Source of the DNA: Streptomyces sp. Ru62
GTDB lineage: Bacteria > Actinomycetota > Actinomycetes > Streptomycetales > Streptomycetaceae
Direction: 5' to 3'
DNA: 64,000 bases
NCBI RefSeq assembly: GCF_002920615.1
Contig: NZ_PQSU01000003.1
Coordinates: forward strand, 1 to 64,000
Shown in pieces: positions 46,264-53,716 of this stretch; position 1 is the stretch's first letter; every line of letters starts with the position of its first letter. The notes below the pieces were generated by a model. It searched no databases. It had not been told where the DNA came from and saw only the letters and a list, made by a program, of their open reading frames with translations. A program made the translations under genes and the position numbers.

Positions 46264-46830
46264 AGCGACTGAGACTGAAGGGCGAGCGACTGAGCAACTT
46301 CAGTCGCTGTCGTTGAGTCGCTCAGAAAAGGCCAGGTCAGAGAGGGTGAACCCGGTGGATTAGCGACTGTAGCGACTGAAGGTTTCTATCTATGACGCGC
46401 ACACGCACACGCATAATCCCCTCATATATGGAACCCTTGGGTCGCTTCAGTCGCTGAGTCCCCCACTGCACCTCTCTGACCTGCGCTTTTGTAGTGCTTC
46501 GGGTCAGCTACCGAAGCGTCCCAGGGTCGCTGAGTTTCAGTCGCTGGGGGTGCAGAGCCGCCTGGCGGGCCGTTCTTGGGACAGCGACTGAAGACTCGGA
46601 GAGGCCGGGACAGCGACTGAAGCCCAGCCGCCGCCTGCCCGCCCCGCAGGCTGTGCTCCCCCGGTATCCCGGACACGTTGGGTAGATGCAGAAGTTCAGT
46701 CGCTTCAGTCGCTGTCCCGGTTCCGGCGTCCGGTCTGAGTGGAACCACTACCGCCGCCGGCAGGCTCGGGTTGGATTTTCCTGTACAATACCGTGCCCAG
46801 CGCGGCCTATGCCAGCGATCGCGACTGAAG
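46264..46830. other. Putative replication origin: iteron array with AT-rich stretch
   Basis: A 567-nt non-coding stretch with at least twelve close copies of AGCGACTGAAG in both orientations. Exact 11-mers are at 46298 (minus), 46371 (plus), 46445 (minus), 46583 (plus), 46612 (plus) and 46703 (minus), with another at 46067 inside the Prim-Pol gene; near copies lie at 46264, 46285, 46314, 46362, 46535, 46695 and 46820. Between copies, 46382-46440 is AT-rich by local standards (TATCTATG, CATAATCCCCTCATATATGG) and could melt. Directly upstream of the primase and helicase genes, this fits an iteron-type origin. Function is inferred. Confidence 0.75.
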
Positions 46831-47163
46831 TGACGTTTCAGCTTGTTCGGTGTGTTGCTGGCTCAAACTGCTTTGCAGACCCTGTTGCGGGAGGACCAGC
46901 AGCTCTTGTCCGCCCCGTCTACTTCCCCGCGGACACCGGGACGAGTTCCGAGGCTGCTCCTGGAAGCCCTGACAGAGGTGTTGGGCGTGGCGGTGTGTGG
47001 CCGACGCCGGGCACCTTTGTCGAGCAGGCGTAGAGACTGGTGACGCCCCAAAGCGCCGCTCCGGCTGCGACTGACGTGTTCCCCAGATCGGACCAGCGAC
47101 CGCTCAAGCCGGTGGTCACCCGATCAGCGACTCCCGGCAGGACCTCTTGGTGGGCATCTGATC
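46831..47163. other. Non-coding tail of the origin region
   Basis: A 333-nt stretch with weak iteron-like cores (near 47067 and 47133) and a short open frame (TTG 46843 to 47043, 66 codons) without a ribosome site; no product is claimed. No other feature is seen. Confidence 0.4.
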
Positions 47164-47320
47164 AATGAGCCGCCGCCAGGTGCGTGAGCAGGATCTTGCC
47201 GCCGGTGGTGTCGTGGTGAACGCGGCGGTGATGAGGACGGTGTCGATGCGGTGCGGTTGACATAGAGGATCGCGTTGACGATCCCCCGCAGGTCGTGCAC
47301 ACGGGCCGCCGTGCCGGGGC
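47164..47320 (-). pseudogene. IS5-family transposase fragment
   Basis: On the minus strand, reading from about 47310, VHDLRGIVNAILYVNRT matches the conserved N-terminal block of Streptomyces IS5-type transposases (usually followed by TGIPWR). After a break, VHHDTTGGKILLTHLAAAH resembles the central VTAASVQDSTGG block. The catalytic segments between are deleted and the frame is broken, so it is a decayed remnant. Confidence 0.5.
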
Positions 47321-47589
47321 CGGTTCGTTCCGCCCTCCAGGCGATGAAGACCGGCTCGAATCAGAACCTAGCGGGCATCAGGCACAGACACCTCCCAAAA
47401 CACCAACTATGTAGATCAGACAGATGCCCTCATGGTGTGCGTTTGGTTCGCTTGTTGGATAGTTCACGGTGATTTTCGGCGGCCAGACAGCTACCGGTTC
47501 ACACGGAATTGAGAACGCTCGCCCCGGTGCACCGACTCGCCCGCGCCCGCCCTGGTGCGGCGGCCGCCCCCCTTCAGGCAATATACGGC

Positions 47590-48160
47590 CCCTCACGGCC
47601 TTGCCCCCGCGACCTGTCCGACTCCGGTTGGGAGCTCGTCCGCCCTACCCTCGAAGCCTGTTGCCAGGCCCGCAACGGCATTCACAAGCCCACTCGCGAC
47701 CTGCGCGTCGTGATGGACGCAATCCCTATCGTCGATCGCACCGGCATCCCCTGGCGTTGACTGCCCGACGGCTTCCCACCCCACCGGACCGTCTACCGCT
47801 ACTACGCGGCACAGTCCGCCGGGCCGAAGGTCGTCCCGAACGAGTTCAGCGCTTGCCTGATCGACAGCCGGAGCCTCACATCATTGGCCGTAAGCGGTAC
47901 ATCGTCACTGACACACTCGGCTTCCTGCTGGCGGTGGCAGTCACCGCCGCCAGTGTTCACGACTGCGCCGCCGGCACCGAACTTCTCCATGGCCAAAACC
48001 TTGGATCGAGCCGCCCACCTCAGCAGCGAACGCCCCCTGGCTGCCTCATGGACCGCCGCCGCCTGACCCGCGGCTACGAAACCCACCCCCACCGATCAAC
48101 CGGCGTGACCCAACTGGCCACCATCAACCTCAGGAGTCGGGCCAGAGGCTGGGGCCCACG
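47590..48160 (+). pseudogene. Decayed IS5-family transposase
   Basis: Three blocks of an IS5-type transposase are readable in different frames. PRDLSDSGWELVRPTLEA and DLRVVMDAIPIVDRTGIPWR come first, ending at a TGA at 47758-47760 where the family reads on (LPDGFPPHRTVYRYYAA continues in frame). After a frameshift near 47820, IIGRKRYIVTDTLGFLLAVAVTAASVHDC follows, then LMDRRRLTRGYETHPHRST and LATINL near the end. The catalytic middle around the second Asp is missing. It is inactive. Confidence 0.75.
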
Positions 48161-48534
48161 TTCATGTTTCGGAGTTGGTGAGAGCAGCAGGTTCTCGGCT
48201 GGAGCCACTTTTAGGTGCCGTGGTCGAAGGCCAGTGTTCTGCGGGCTGGCTGCGGCAACGTGAACCGGTCCGGCGGCAATGGCTCGGTGGGTGCCCCACC
48301 ATGCCGCTACTCCCCCGCTGCGGTGGTCGCGGTTATTACGCCGTAATAGCCGGCCCCTGAGAAGAAGCCGCGTTGTCACCGAAGCGGCAATGCCGCACCG
48401 GGAGGCCAGACACACCGGGCCAGACGCAGCCTCCCGGTGGGGGTCAGCGGGGCATTACGGTGGGACACGACGGCTTCCTGGCGGTCGGCGGTAGATGTCG
48501 TAATCCACACCGAACCCAGATCCGTGGGACACGT
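48161..48534. other. Non-coding stretch between transposase remnants
   Basis: 374 nt without a supported gene; it contains copy 1 of the ATTACG palindrome (48331-48351). The last part may be the unrecognisably decayed 5' end of the IS481 transposase that follows. Confidence 0.5.
48331..48351. repeat. ATTACG palindrome, copy 1
   Basis: GGTTATTACGCCGTAATAGCC: near-perfect palindrome around C48341 with one mismatch (T instead of C on the left). Shares the core TATTACG-C-CGTAATA with copies at 50205, 50590 and 50701. Confidence 0.8.
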
Positions 48535-48975
48535 CTGCCTTGTCACCCCGACGATTCCGGCCCGGCGAACGAATCCACGTCGACGTCAAGAACTCGGCCG
48601 CATCCCCGACGGCGGGGGGCATCGCCCCCAGGGCCGTGCCGAAGGACGCCGCAACCGCACCGGCACCGGTTACGCCTACCTGCACACCGCCCTGGACGAC
48701 CCCACACGCCTCGCCTCCACCGAGGACCTGCCCGCCGAGACCGCCCCGACCTGCGCCGGCTTCCTGCGACGAGCAATTGTCTGGTTCGCCGCCCAGGGCA
48801 TCACCGTCGCACAGGCCCTGACCGGCAATGCCCGGGCCTACGGCAAGAACACCTGGCGCGTCACCTGCCAAGAGCTGGCCATCAGCCCGCTGGATCAGGC
48901 CCAGGCGGCCCCAGACCAACTGCGAGGATCTGGAGGCGTTCTTCTGACCGGTCCGACCCACAGACCAACCAGCCG
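48535..48975 (+). pseudogene. IS481-family transposase, N-terminal fragment
   Basis: The first piece reads RRFRPGERIHVDVKN, then after a frameshift near 48590 GRIPDGGGHRPQGRAEG, RNRTGTGYAYLHTALDDPTRLASTEDLP, and FLRRAIVWFAAQGITVAQALTGNARAYG. These are the rve/DDE blocks of Streptomyces IS481 transposases. The second catalytic Asp (usually LTDNG) is Gly (LTGNA). The match ends at DPQTN (usually RPQTNGK), near 48970, where an IS110-type remnant begins. The missing C-terminus is found at 49796-49922. Confidence 0.75.
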
Positions 48976-49159
48976 TTCGTGCTGTGTTGTCAATGTGTCG
49001 ACCGGCCGGGAGAGCGCGTGCGGCGGCACCGGCGGATCGGCCGGATGTGACCTGATAGGAGCCTGGCTCACGCGCCTCATCGCAGTTGTGTCCCCGGTGC
49101 TCCGTCGGGGCGGCTCCAACCCCACGGACCCCAAGGGCACGGGTGCCCAGGAGTTCCAG

Positions 49160-49795
49160 AACGAGCGTGACCCTCGGAGTCGACACCCAGGCAGACGTCC
49201 ATGTCGCTGCCGCTCTCGATCAGCTCGGGCATCGCCTGGGCGCGCTCGTCGTCCCCTCGACGGCAGACGGTTATCGTTGAAGTCAACCGTCCCGACCGTC
49301 AGACACGGCGCCGTCGTGGCAAATCCGATGCCGTTGATGCCAAAGCCGCCGCTCGGGCAGTGCAGGCGGGGACCGCCACAGCGATACCCAAGAGCGGTGA
49401 CGGTGCCATCGAGATGATCCGTGCCCTGCGGGTCGCATCACCGCACCTGACGAGCTCCGGGTTGACATTCGTCGGCTACATCGAGCGGAACTCATCCGCA
49501 CTGTCACACGCCGGCACCCGGGAGCCGAGCCGGACACCTTGATGACGGTCACCAAACTGGCGATGAGGTCCATCGCCCACCGTTACCAACAGCTCGACGA
49601 CGAAATCGCGGAGAATCGCCTTCGCGCACCTCTGCGGGTCGCCCCGATCCCCGCCTCCTCCGGCAAGACCAGCCGCCATCGCCTCAACCGCGGTGGCGAC
49701 CGCCAGGCCAACCATGCCTCTACATGATCGCGGTCAGCCGCATGGCCTGGCGGAGATCATCCGCTCCTTGAAAGGACACATCGTCCGTTCCGGCC
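49160..49795 (+). pseudogene. IS110-family transposase remnant
   Basis: Blocks of an IS110 (DEDD) transposase in several frames: TLGVDTQADVHVAAALDQLGHRLGALVVPSTADGYR (N-terminal, catalytic Asp in GVDT), VEVNRPDRQTRRRRGKSDAVDAKAAARAVQAGTATA, KSGDGAIEMIRALRVA, TKLAMRSIAHRYQQLDDEIAE, the Tnp IS116 block PASSGKTSRHRLNRGGDRQANHA, and a final REIIRSLKGHIVR-like end. Frameshifts and internal deletions show it is dead. It lies between the two halves of the IS481 transposase, so it probably inserted there. Confidence 0.75.
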
Positions 49796-49922
49796 CTACG
49801 CCTCAGACGCCGAACGACAGGCAGCGTTCCCCGACTGGCCGGACTGGTACGACTACCACCGACCCCACACCGGCAACGGCGGCCAACCACCAGCCAGCCG
49901 CGTCACCAACCTCCCCGGAGGC
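49796..49922 (+). pseudogene. IS481-family transposase, C-terminal fragment
   Basis: Reads PYASDAERQAAFPDWPDWYDYHRPHTGNGGQPPASRVTNLPG in one frame (shown here in two parts: PYASDAERQAAFPDWPDW, then YDYHRPHTGNGGQPPASRV). This is the typical C-terminus of IS481 transposases with the HRPHT motif. It completes the fragment ending near 48975 and is separated from it by the IS110-type remnant. Confidence 0.75.
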
Positions 49923-49994
49923 ACACCTCGTGCGGGATCAACTTGGAAGCCACGGGCCTGATCGCTCCTTCGGGGGAATGGCCCCCCAGGGTCA

Positions 49995-50195
49995 CCCCTG
50001 GATTATGAGATCGGGTGCCCGTCGGGTCGGGCAGCGCGGATCGACTTCAGTGCGGCCAGGATGTTCGCGGGGCCTTCGTTGCGGCGATTGATGCTCCGCA
50101 GGATGTCGTCTATCTCGAAGCGGTGTCCTCGTCGGCCTGCACCAACTTCGCGATCGCGGGGGTTCCCGCTTCTGCCCCTCCTGGTCAGTCAACCT
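49995..50195 (-). pseudogene. IS630-family transposase fragment
   Basis: On the minus strand, GTPAIAKLVQADEDT (N-terminal HTH block) is joined in a shifted frame to RRNEGPANILAALKSIRAARPDG, which precedes the YVVLDNLSAHK catalytic block in intact IS630 transposases. Everything else is deleted. Short and decayed, so the assignment rests on these two blocks. Confidence 0.55.
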
Positions 50196-50204
50196 GGGAG
50201 CATC

Positions 50205-50241
50205 GGCGGCCGGGCTATTACGCCGTAATAGCCCGGCCGCC
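50205..50241. repeat. ATTACG palindrome, copy 2 (extended)
   Basis: A 37-nt perfect palindrome centred on C50223, with 18-bp arms; the core is GCTATTACG-C-CGTAATAGC and it is flanked by GGCGGCCGG and its complement. The longest copy; as RNA it would form a strong hairpin. Confidence 0.85.
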
Positions 50242-50589
50242 AAGGCTATGACGGTGAGGGTGACGCCAGGCGCCGTCACCCTCCTTGACGTGCCTGCTGC
50301 GTGAGCCAACCTCTTCTTCTGCGGCCCGCATGCGAAGGCACGGTTTCTTGCCTTCACTGTTGCCGGGAGTGCCTTGGGCCCATGTGGTTTCCTCGCACTT
50401 TTGATGTCGCCCGGCAGGGCTACGCCAGCCTGCACGGGTACATCGGTGCGCGCACTGAACGAGCCGCCGCGGTGGTTCGGGACGTCTTCCGTCCGCCGAG
50501 CTACGCAGGCGAATATCTGCGATGGTCACGGTCGACCCGGCAAGGAGCAGCGCCTGCGCCGAGCGCTGGATCCCTTCTTCGAGGCCGCG

Positions 50590-50608
50590 GCTATTACGGC
50601 GTAATAGC
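50590..50608. repeat. ATTACG palindrome, copy 3
   Basis: GCTATTACGGCGTAATAGC: perfect 9-1-9 palindrome with G at the centre (the same sequence as the others read from the opposite strand). Confidence 0.8.
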
Positions 50609-50700
50609 TTGGGGTGCCGTGTGGTCGCATCACTCGGAACCGACGCGGCCGCGTCACCCGGAGTCGACGGCGGTGGTCCGGACCTCTGGTCCGGACACTG

Positions 50701-50719
50701 GCTATTACGCCGTAATAAG
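50701..50719. repeat. ATTACG palindrome, copy 4
   Basis: GCTATTACGCCGTAATAAG: same core with the right arm diverging after CGTAATA. It lies 116 nt upstream of the GTG at 50835. Confidence 0.8.
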
Positions 50720-50834
50720 GGGCGGGTCCGGGCCGTTTCAAGTGGGGAACCCGCGATGTCCGGCGTCGGGCAGTCTCTGGCTTGTGCGTCCCGTTACAGT
50801 AGACGTGGATAAACGAGAAGAGACGAGGGGCACC

Positions 50835-51287
50835 GTGGAGATCATCCTGACGATCAGGGAGCCCAGCGACGAGTTTCAGAGGGATCTGTTGGCTCTGCTG
50901 GACAAGCACGCCGACCGGGTGCGGATGGACACCGACTGGAACGTCGAGCGTGCGGCGCGGTTCTGTGAAGAGCTGCCCACACGGGCTCGGCGGATCATCA
51001 AGGGTGTTGTGGCAGGGCAAGGGTTCGTGTCCGCCGAAGAGTTGAGGGCTACGCCTGGGGGGAGTCTGCGCGGGCATGCCGGAGCGATGAAGCAGACCCT
51101 GGAGCGGGGTGCTCGTTTGGGCTGGTGGCCTGATGGGCTGCGTGCCCCTGTTGTTCCGGTGGGGCCGGGCTTCGGGAAGGTGCAGGGCTATCGCATGCCG
51201 CCCGAGCTGCTGAAGGTGTTCGCGACGGCATTGTCCGTCGAGGGCCAGGCGCCCGGACCGGGGGACCGATCCGCTTCAGTGGACTAG
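50835..51287 (+). CDS. Conserved hypothetical protein
   Basis: 150-aa protein, start GTG 50835 with GACGAGGGG upstream. It opens MEIILTIREPSDEFQRDLLALLDKHADRVRMDTDW and continues with VERAARFCEELPTRARRIIKGVVAGQGFVSAEELRATPGGSLRG, a helical pattern that could be a small DNA-binding or regulatory domain, then KVQGYRMPPELLKVF. Similar proteins are common in Streptomyces, often near mobile elements, but I cannot assign a function. The coding bias is normal, unlike the decayed DNA upstream, so it probably is intact. Its TAG stop overlaps that of the convergent nickel transporter. Confidence 0.8.
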   Translation: MEIILTIREPSDEFQRDLLALLDKHADRVRMDTDWNVERAARFCEELPTRARRIIKGVVAGQGFVSAEELRATPGGSLRGHAGAMKQTLERGARLGWWPDGLRAPVVPVGPGFGKVQGYRMPPELLKVFATALSVEGQAPGPGDRSASVD

Positions 51288-52423
51288 ACAGATGGCGGTG
51301 TACTGCCGCTTGTCATCCCGTTCGTCCAGCGTTCCTCCACCCCGGCGAACTTCCAGACGAGCAGGGCGACGGCCCAAGTGGCGAAGAAGAGTCCGGCGAT
51401 GACGAAGCCGATCGCGTTGAGGTCCACGCCGGCGATCCAGTTCCAGAAGCCTCCGTGCAGGGAGAGTCTGTCTGCGAGCAGGCCCAGGAGTTCCACCGTG
51501 CCGATGAGGAGCGCGACGCCGACGGACAGGCCGGTGATGGTGAGGTTGTAGTACACCTTGCGGACCGGCCTGGAGAACGCCCAGCCGTAGGCGAAGTTCA
51601 TGAACGTGCCGTCGATGGTGTCCAGCAGGGACATGCCTGCCGCGAAGAGGACGGGCAGGCAGAGGATGGCGTACCAGGGGAGGCCGGAGGCGGCGCTGGA
51701 ACCGGCGAGTACCAGCAGGGCGATCTCCGTCGCGGTGTCGAAGCCGAGCCCGAAGAGCAGGCCCAGCGGGTACATCTGCCAGGGCCGGGTGATCGACTTC
51801 ATCAAGGTGCCGAGGAGGCGGTTGAGGAAGCCCCGCTTGTTCAGCTGCTCCTCCAGTTCCGTCTCGTCGTAGCGCCCGGAGCGCATCCCCCGGAAGACCT
51901 TCCAGATGCCCACCAAGGCGAGGAGGTTGATGACGGCGATGACGTACAGGAAGACCCCGGAGACCAGAGTGCCGATCCAGCTCGTCAGCGTGTGCAGGGT
52001 GGAGTTGTCGTCTCGCAGCGGACCGGCGAGACCTTTGATCCCGAACGCCAGGAGGAGGGAGAGGACGAACACAACGCTGGAGTGGCCAAGGGAGAACCAG
52101 AAGCCGACCGACAGGGGCCGCTTCTCGGAGTTCATCAGTTTCCGGGTCGTGTTGTCGATGGCCGCGATGTGGTCGGCGTCGAAGGCATGCCGCATCCCGA
52201 GGACGTAGGCGGTGACACCTATGCCCACACCGAAGCTCTTCTGGCCCACGGTGAAGTGGTGGGGCGCCACGACCGTGACGAGGATGCCCCAGCCGATGAC
52301 GTGCAGCGCGGTGATGACAGAGAAGACAGCTCCCAGGCGCGACCACTCGGCCTTCGTCAAGGAGCCACGGACTGTGGACAACCGGGTGGGGGAGGGGAGT
52401 GGCCTCAGAGTGGGAGCGGACAT
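51284..52423 (-). CDS. Nickel/cobalt permease (NiCoT family, HoxN/NixA-like)
   Basis: 379-aa membrane protein with eight predicted helices. The metal-selectivity signature RHAFDADHIAAIDN (residues 78-91) in helix II, SLGHSSVVF, and LGFDTATEIALL with FAAGMSLLDTIDG are the four NiCoT motifs. It imports Ni2+ or Co2+ with high affinity. Partners such as a nickel enzyme are not in the window. The start at 52423 fits the family N-terminus. The stop shares CTAG with the stop of the convergent gene ending at 51287. A hairpin 56 nt upstream separates it from the DUF4331 gene. Confidence 0.94.
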   Translation of the reverse strand: MSAPTLRPLPSPTRLSTVRGSLTKAEWSRLGAVFSVITALHVIGWGILVTVVAPHHFTVGQKSFGVGIGVTAYVLGMRHAFDADHIAAIDNTTRKLMNSEKRPLSVGFWFSLGHSSVVFVLSLLLAFGIKGLAGPLRDDNSTLHTLTSWIGTLVSGVFLYVIAVINLLALVGIWKVFRGMRSGRYDETELEEQLNKRGFLNRLLGTLMKSITRPWQMYPLGLLFGLGFDTATEIALLVLAGSSAASGLPWYAILCLPVLFAAGMSLLDTIDGTFMNFAYGWAFSRPVRKVYYNLTITGLSVGVALLIGTVELLGLLADRLSLHGGFWNWIAGVDLNAIGFVIAGLFFATWAVALLVWKFAGVEERWTNGMTSGSTPPSV

Positions 52424-52478
52424 GGTGGTTCCTCTTCCGTGGGTAGGGACGGCCGGCGCCAGGGTGCGCTCATGAGAA

Positions 52479-52513
52479 GAGCCGTGCGGACCTGCGCCAG
52501 GTCCGCACGGCTC
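52479..52513. terminator. Hairpin after the DUF4331 gene
   Basis: Perfect 16-bp stem with a 3-nt loop (GAGCCGTGCGGACCTG at 52479-52494 and its complement at 52498-52513), 16 nt after the minus-strand stop at 52529 and before the NiCoT gene. A likely terminator for the DUF4331 transcript. Confidence 0.85.
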
Positions 52514-52528
52514 CGTGCGTCAGTCCGG

Positions 52529-53563
52529 TCAGGCCGCCGACGGCACGTACGGGAAGGTCTGCGACGGCTTCGCGGTGATCGACTCCTTGCCGATGCCCAG
52601 GGTCACCGGGGTGTTGGCAGCGAAGGAGAACATCACGTCCGGCGCGTTGTCCGTGAGGGTACGGCCGTTCCACTGGGCGAACCCGTACGACGCCGGGGTG
52701 CCGACCACGTACGGCAGGACGTTGGGGAGGATCCGGTCCACGACCGTCTTGGCGTAGGCATCGGGGTCCTCGGCCGTGCCGTAGGCGCGGACCACGCCGG
52801 CGACCGATTCGGTGAGGGCCTTGCCGTACAGCGCGACGTCCTCGCTCGGCACGTTCTCGTTGAGCTGGTCGCCGAGGGTCTCGTTGTACTGGGTGAACAG
52901 CGGGTGGATCATCGGCAGGCCGGCCCGGTTGATCGGACGCCAGCCGCCGGCGTCCGTGGCCAGGAAGGCGACGGCCCACACATCGATCTTGCGGTCCTCA
53001 CCGGCGATGGGCAGCAGCTCCTCGTCGGCGACCTCCAGGACGATCGAGTACACCGTGTGTCCGGCGAACAGGTTGGCCGCGCGCTCCGGGTCCCAGGAGG
53101 ACAGATCGACCTTGGTCCCGTCCTGGAAGGCGTGGCCGACGGCGTGCAGTACGTCCGGCTCGATCCAGAAGGGGTCGCCCGCCTTGCCGACCCAGGCGCG
53201 GCTGCCGCCGGGCAGCTCCAGCGGCTCGCCGGTGCGGCCCCGGCCGATGACCGTGCCCTCGGCGAAGTCGTCCCGCGCGTCGGGCCCGGCCAGCCGGCGC
53301 ACCTCGTAGGTCTGGACGCCGTTCGTGTCGGCCTCGGCGAACGTGAAGCGATAGGTGACGTCCTCGACGGCGTCACCATTGGAGTCGATCTTGAACTCGT
53401 ACTTGCCCTCGGGGTGCAGGCCACGGGGGATGTCCTCGCCGGCCAGCGAGTGGCTGTGGTCCGTGACGAACACGGTGCCGCGTTCCCCTCGGAACACATA
53501 CAGGTCCGTGATGTCCAGGCGCGGGTCCTGGCGGGCGATGGGGGAGTCGAGGTGGTGGGACAT
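52529..53563 (-). CDS. DUF4331-family protein
   Basis: 344-aa protein of the DUF4331 family. It begins SHHLDSPIARQDPRLDITDLYVFRGE, the hallmark start, with later VEDVTYRFTF, VYSIVLEV, and DVWAVAFLATDAGGWRPINRAGLPMIHPLF. No signal peptide is seen in this start. The function is unknown; the family is often near stress or metal-related genes. Start at 53563 has AGCGAG upstream and matches the family. It is followed by a strong hairpin and then a nickel/cobalt permease gene. Confidence 0.93.
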   Translation of the reverse strand: MSHHLDSPIARQDPRLDITDLYVFRGERGTVFVTDHSHSLAGEDIPRGLHPEGKYEFKIDSNGDAVEDVTYRFTFAEADTNGVQTYEVRRLAGPDARDDFAEGTVIGRGRTGEPLELPGGSRAWVGKAGDPFWIEPDVLHAVGHAFQDGTKVDLSSWDPERAANLFAGHTVYSIVLEVADEELLPIAGEDRKIDVWAVAFLATDAGGWRPINRAGLPMIHPLFTQYNETLGDQLNENVPSEDVALYGKALTESVAGVVRAYGTAEDPDAYAKTVVDRILPNVLPYVVGTPASYGFAQWNGRTLTDNAPDVMFSFAANTPVTLGIGKESITAKPSQTFPYVPSAA

Positions 53564-53716
53564 GGTGCTCTCGCTTTCGTGTAGAAGCCGTGCTCCACAG
53601 TCTGCTGAGGTGACGGACCGCAATCTGTCGAGGCGGCTCCAAAGTCCATTGAGCGCTACCCACACGACGGGTGTGGGGTTTACCCGACGTGCCATCCGCC
53701 GATGGTTCCGTGCAGG

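Larger units (their letters stand above)
50196..50834. other. Non-coding region with three palindrome copies
   Basis: About 640 nt with no recognisable gene; open frames here lack ribosome sites and family matches. It carries three of the four ATTACG palindromes (50205-50241, 50590-50608, 50701-50719) and a tandem pair of GGTCCGGAC dyads near 50683-50698. The promoter of the gene at 50835 must be at its right end. Confidence 0.5.

Noticed and set aside
46843..47043. Short frame of 66 codons right of the iterons
   Set aside because: TTG start, no ribosome site, no recognisable family; kept only as a note.
48331..50719. ATTACG palindromes as a CRISPR array
   Set aside because: Spacing is irregular (1.9 kb, 376, 111 nt), there are no spacers of uniform length, and no cas genes are present.
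50301..50834. Extended start of the hypothetical gene at 50835, or a separate gene in this frame
   Set aside because: The translation runs through three palindrome copies, has no ribosome site and matches nothing; the GTG at 50835 is supported.
52424..52478. Nickel/cobalt riboswitch ahead of the NiCoT gene
   Set aside because: The leader is short and filled by a simple terminator hairpin of the upstream gene; no multi-helix aptamer pattern is visible.
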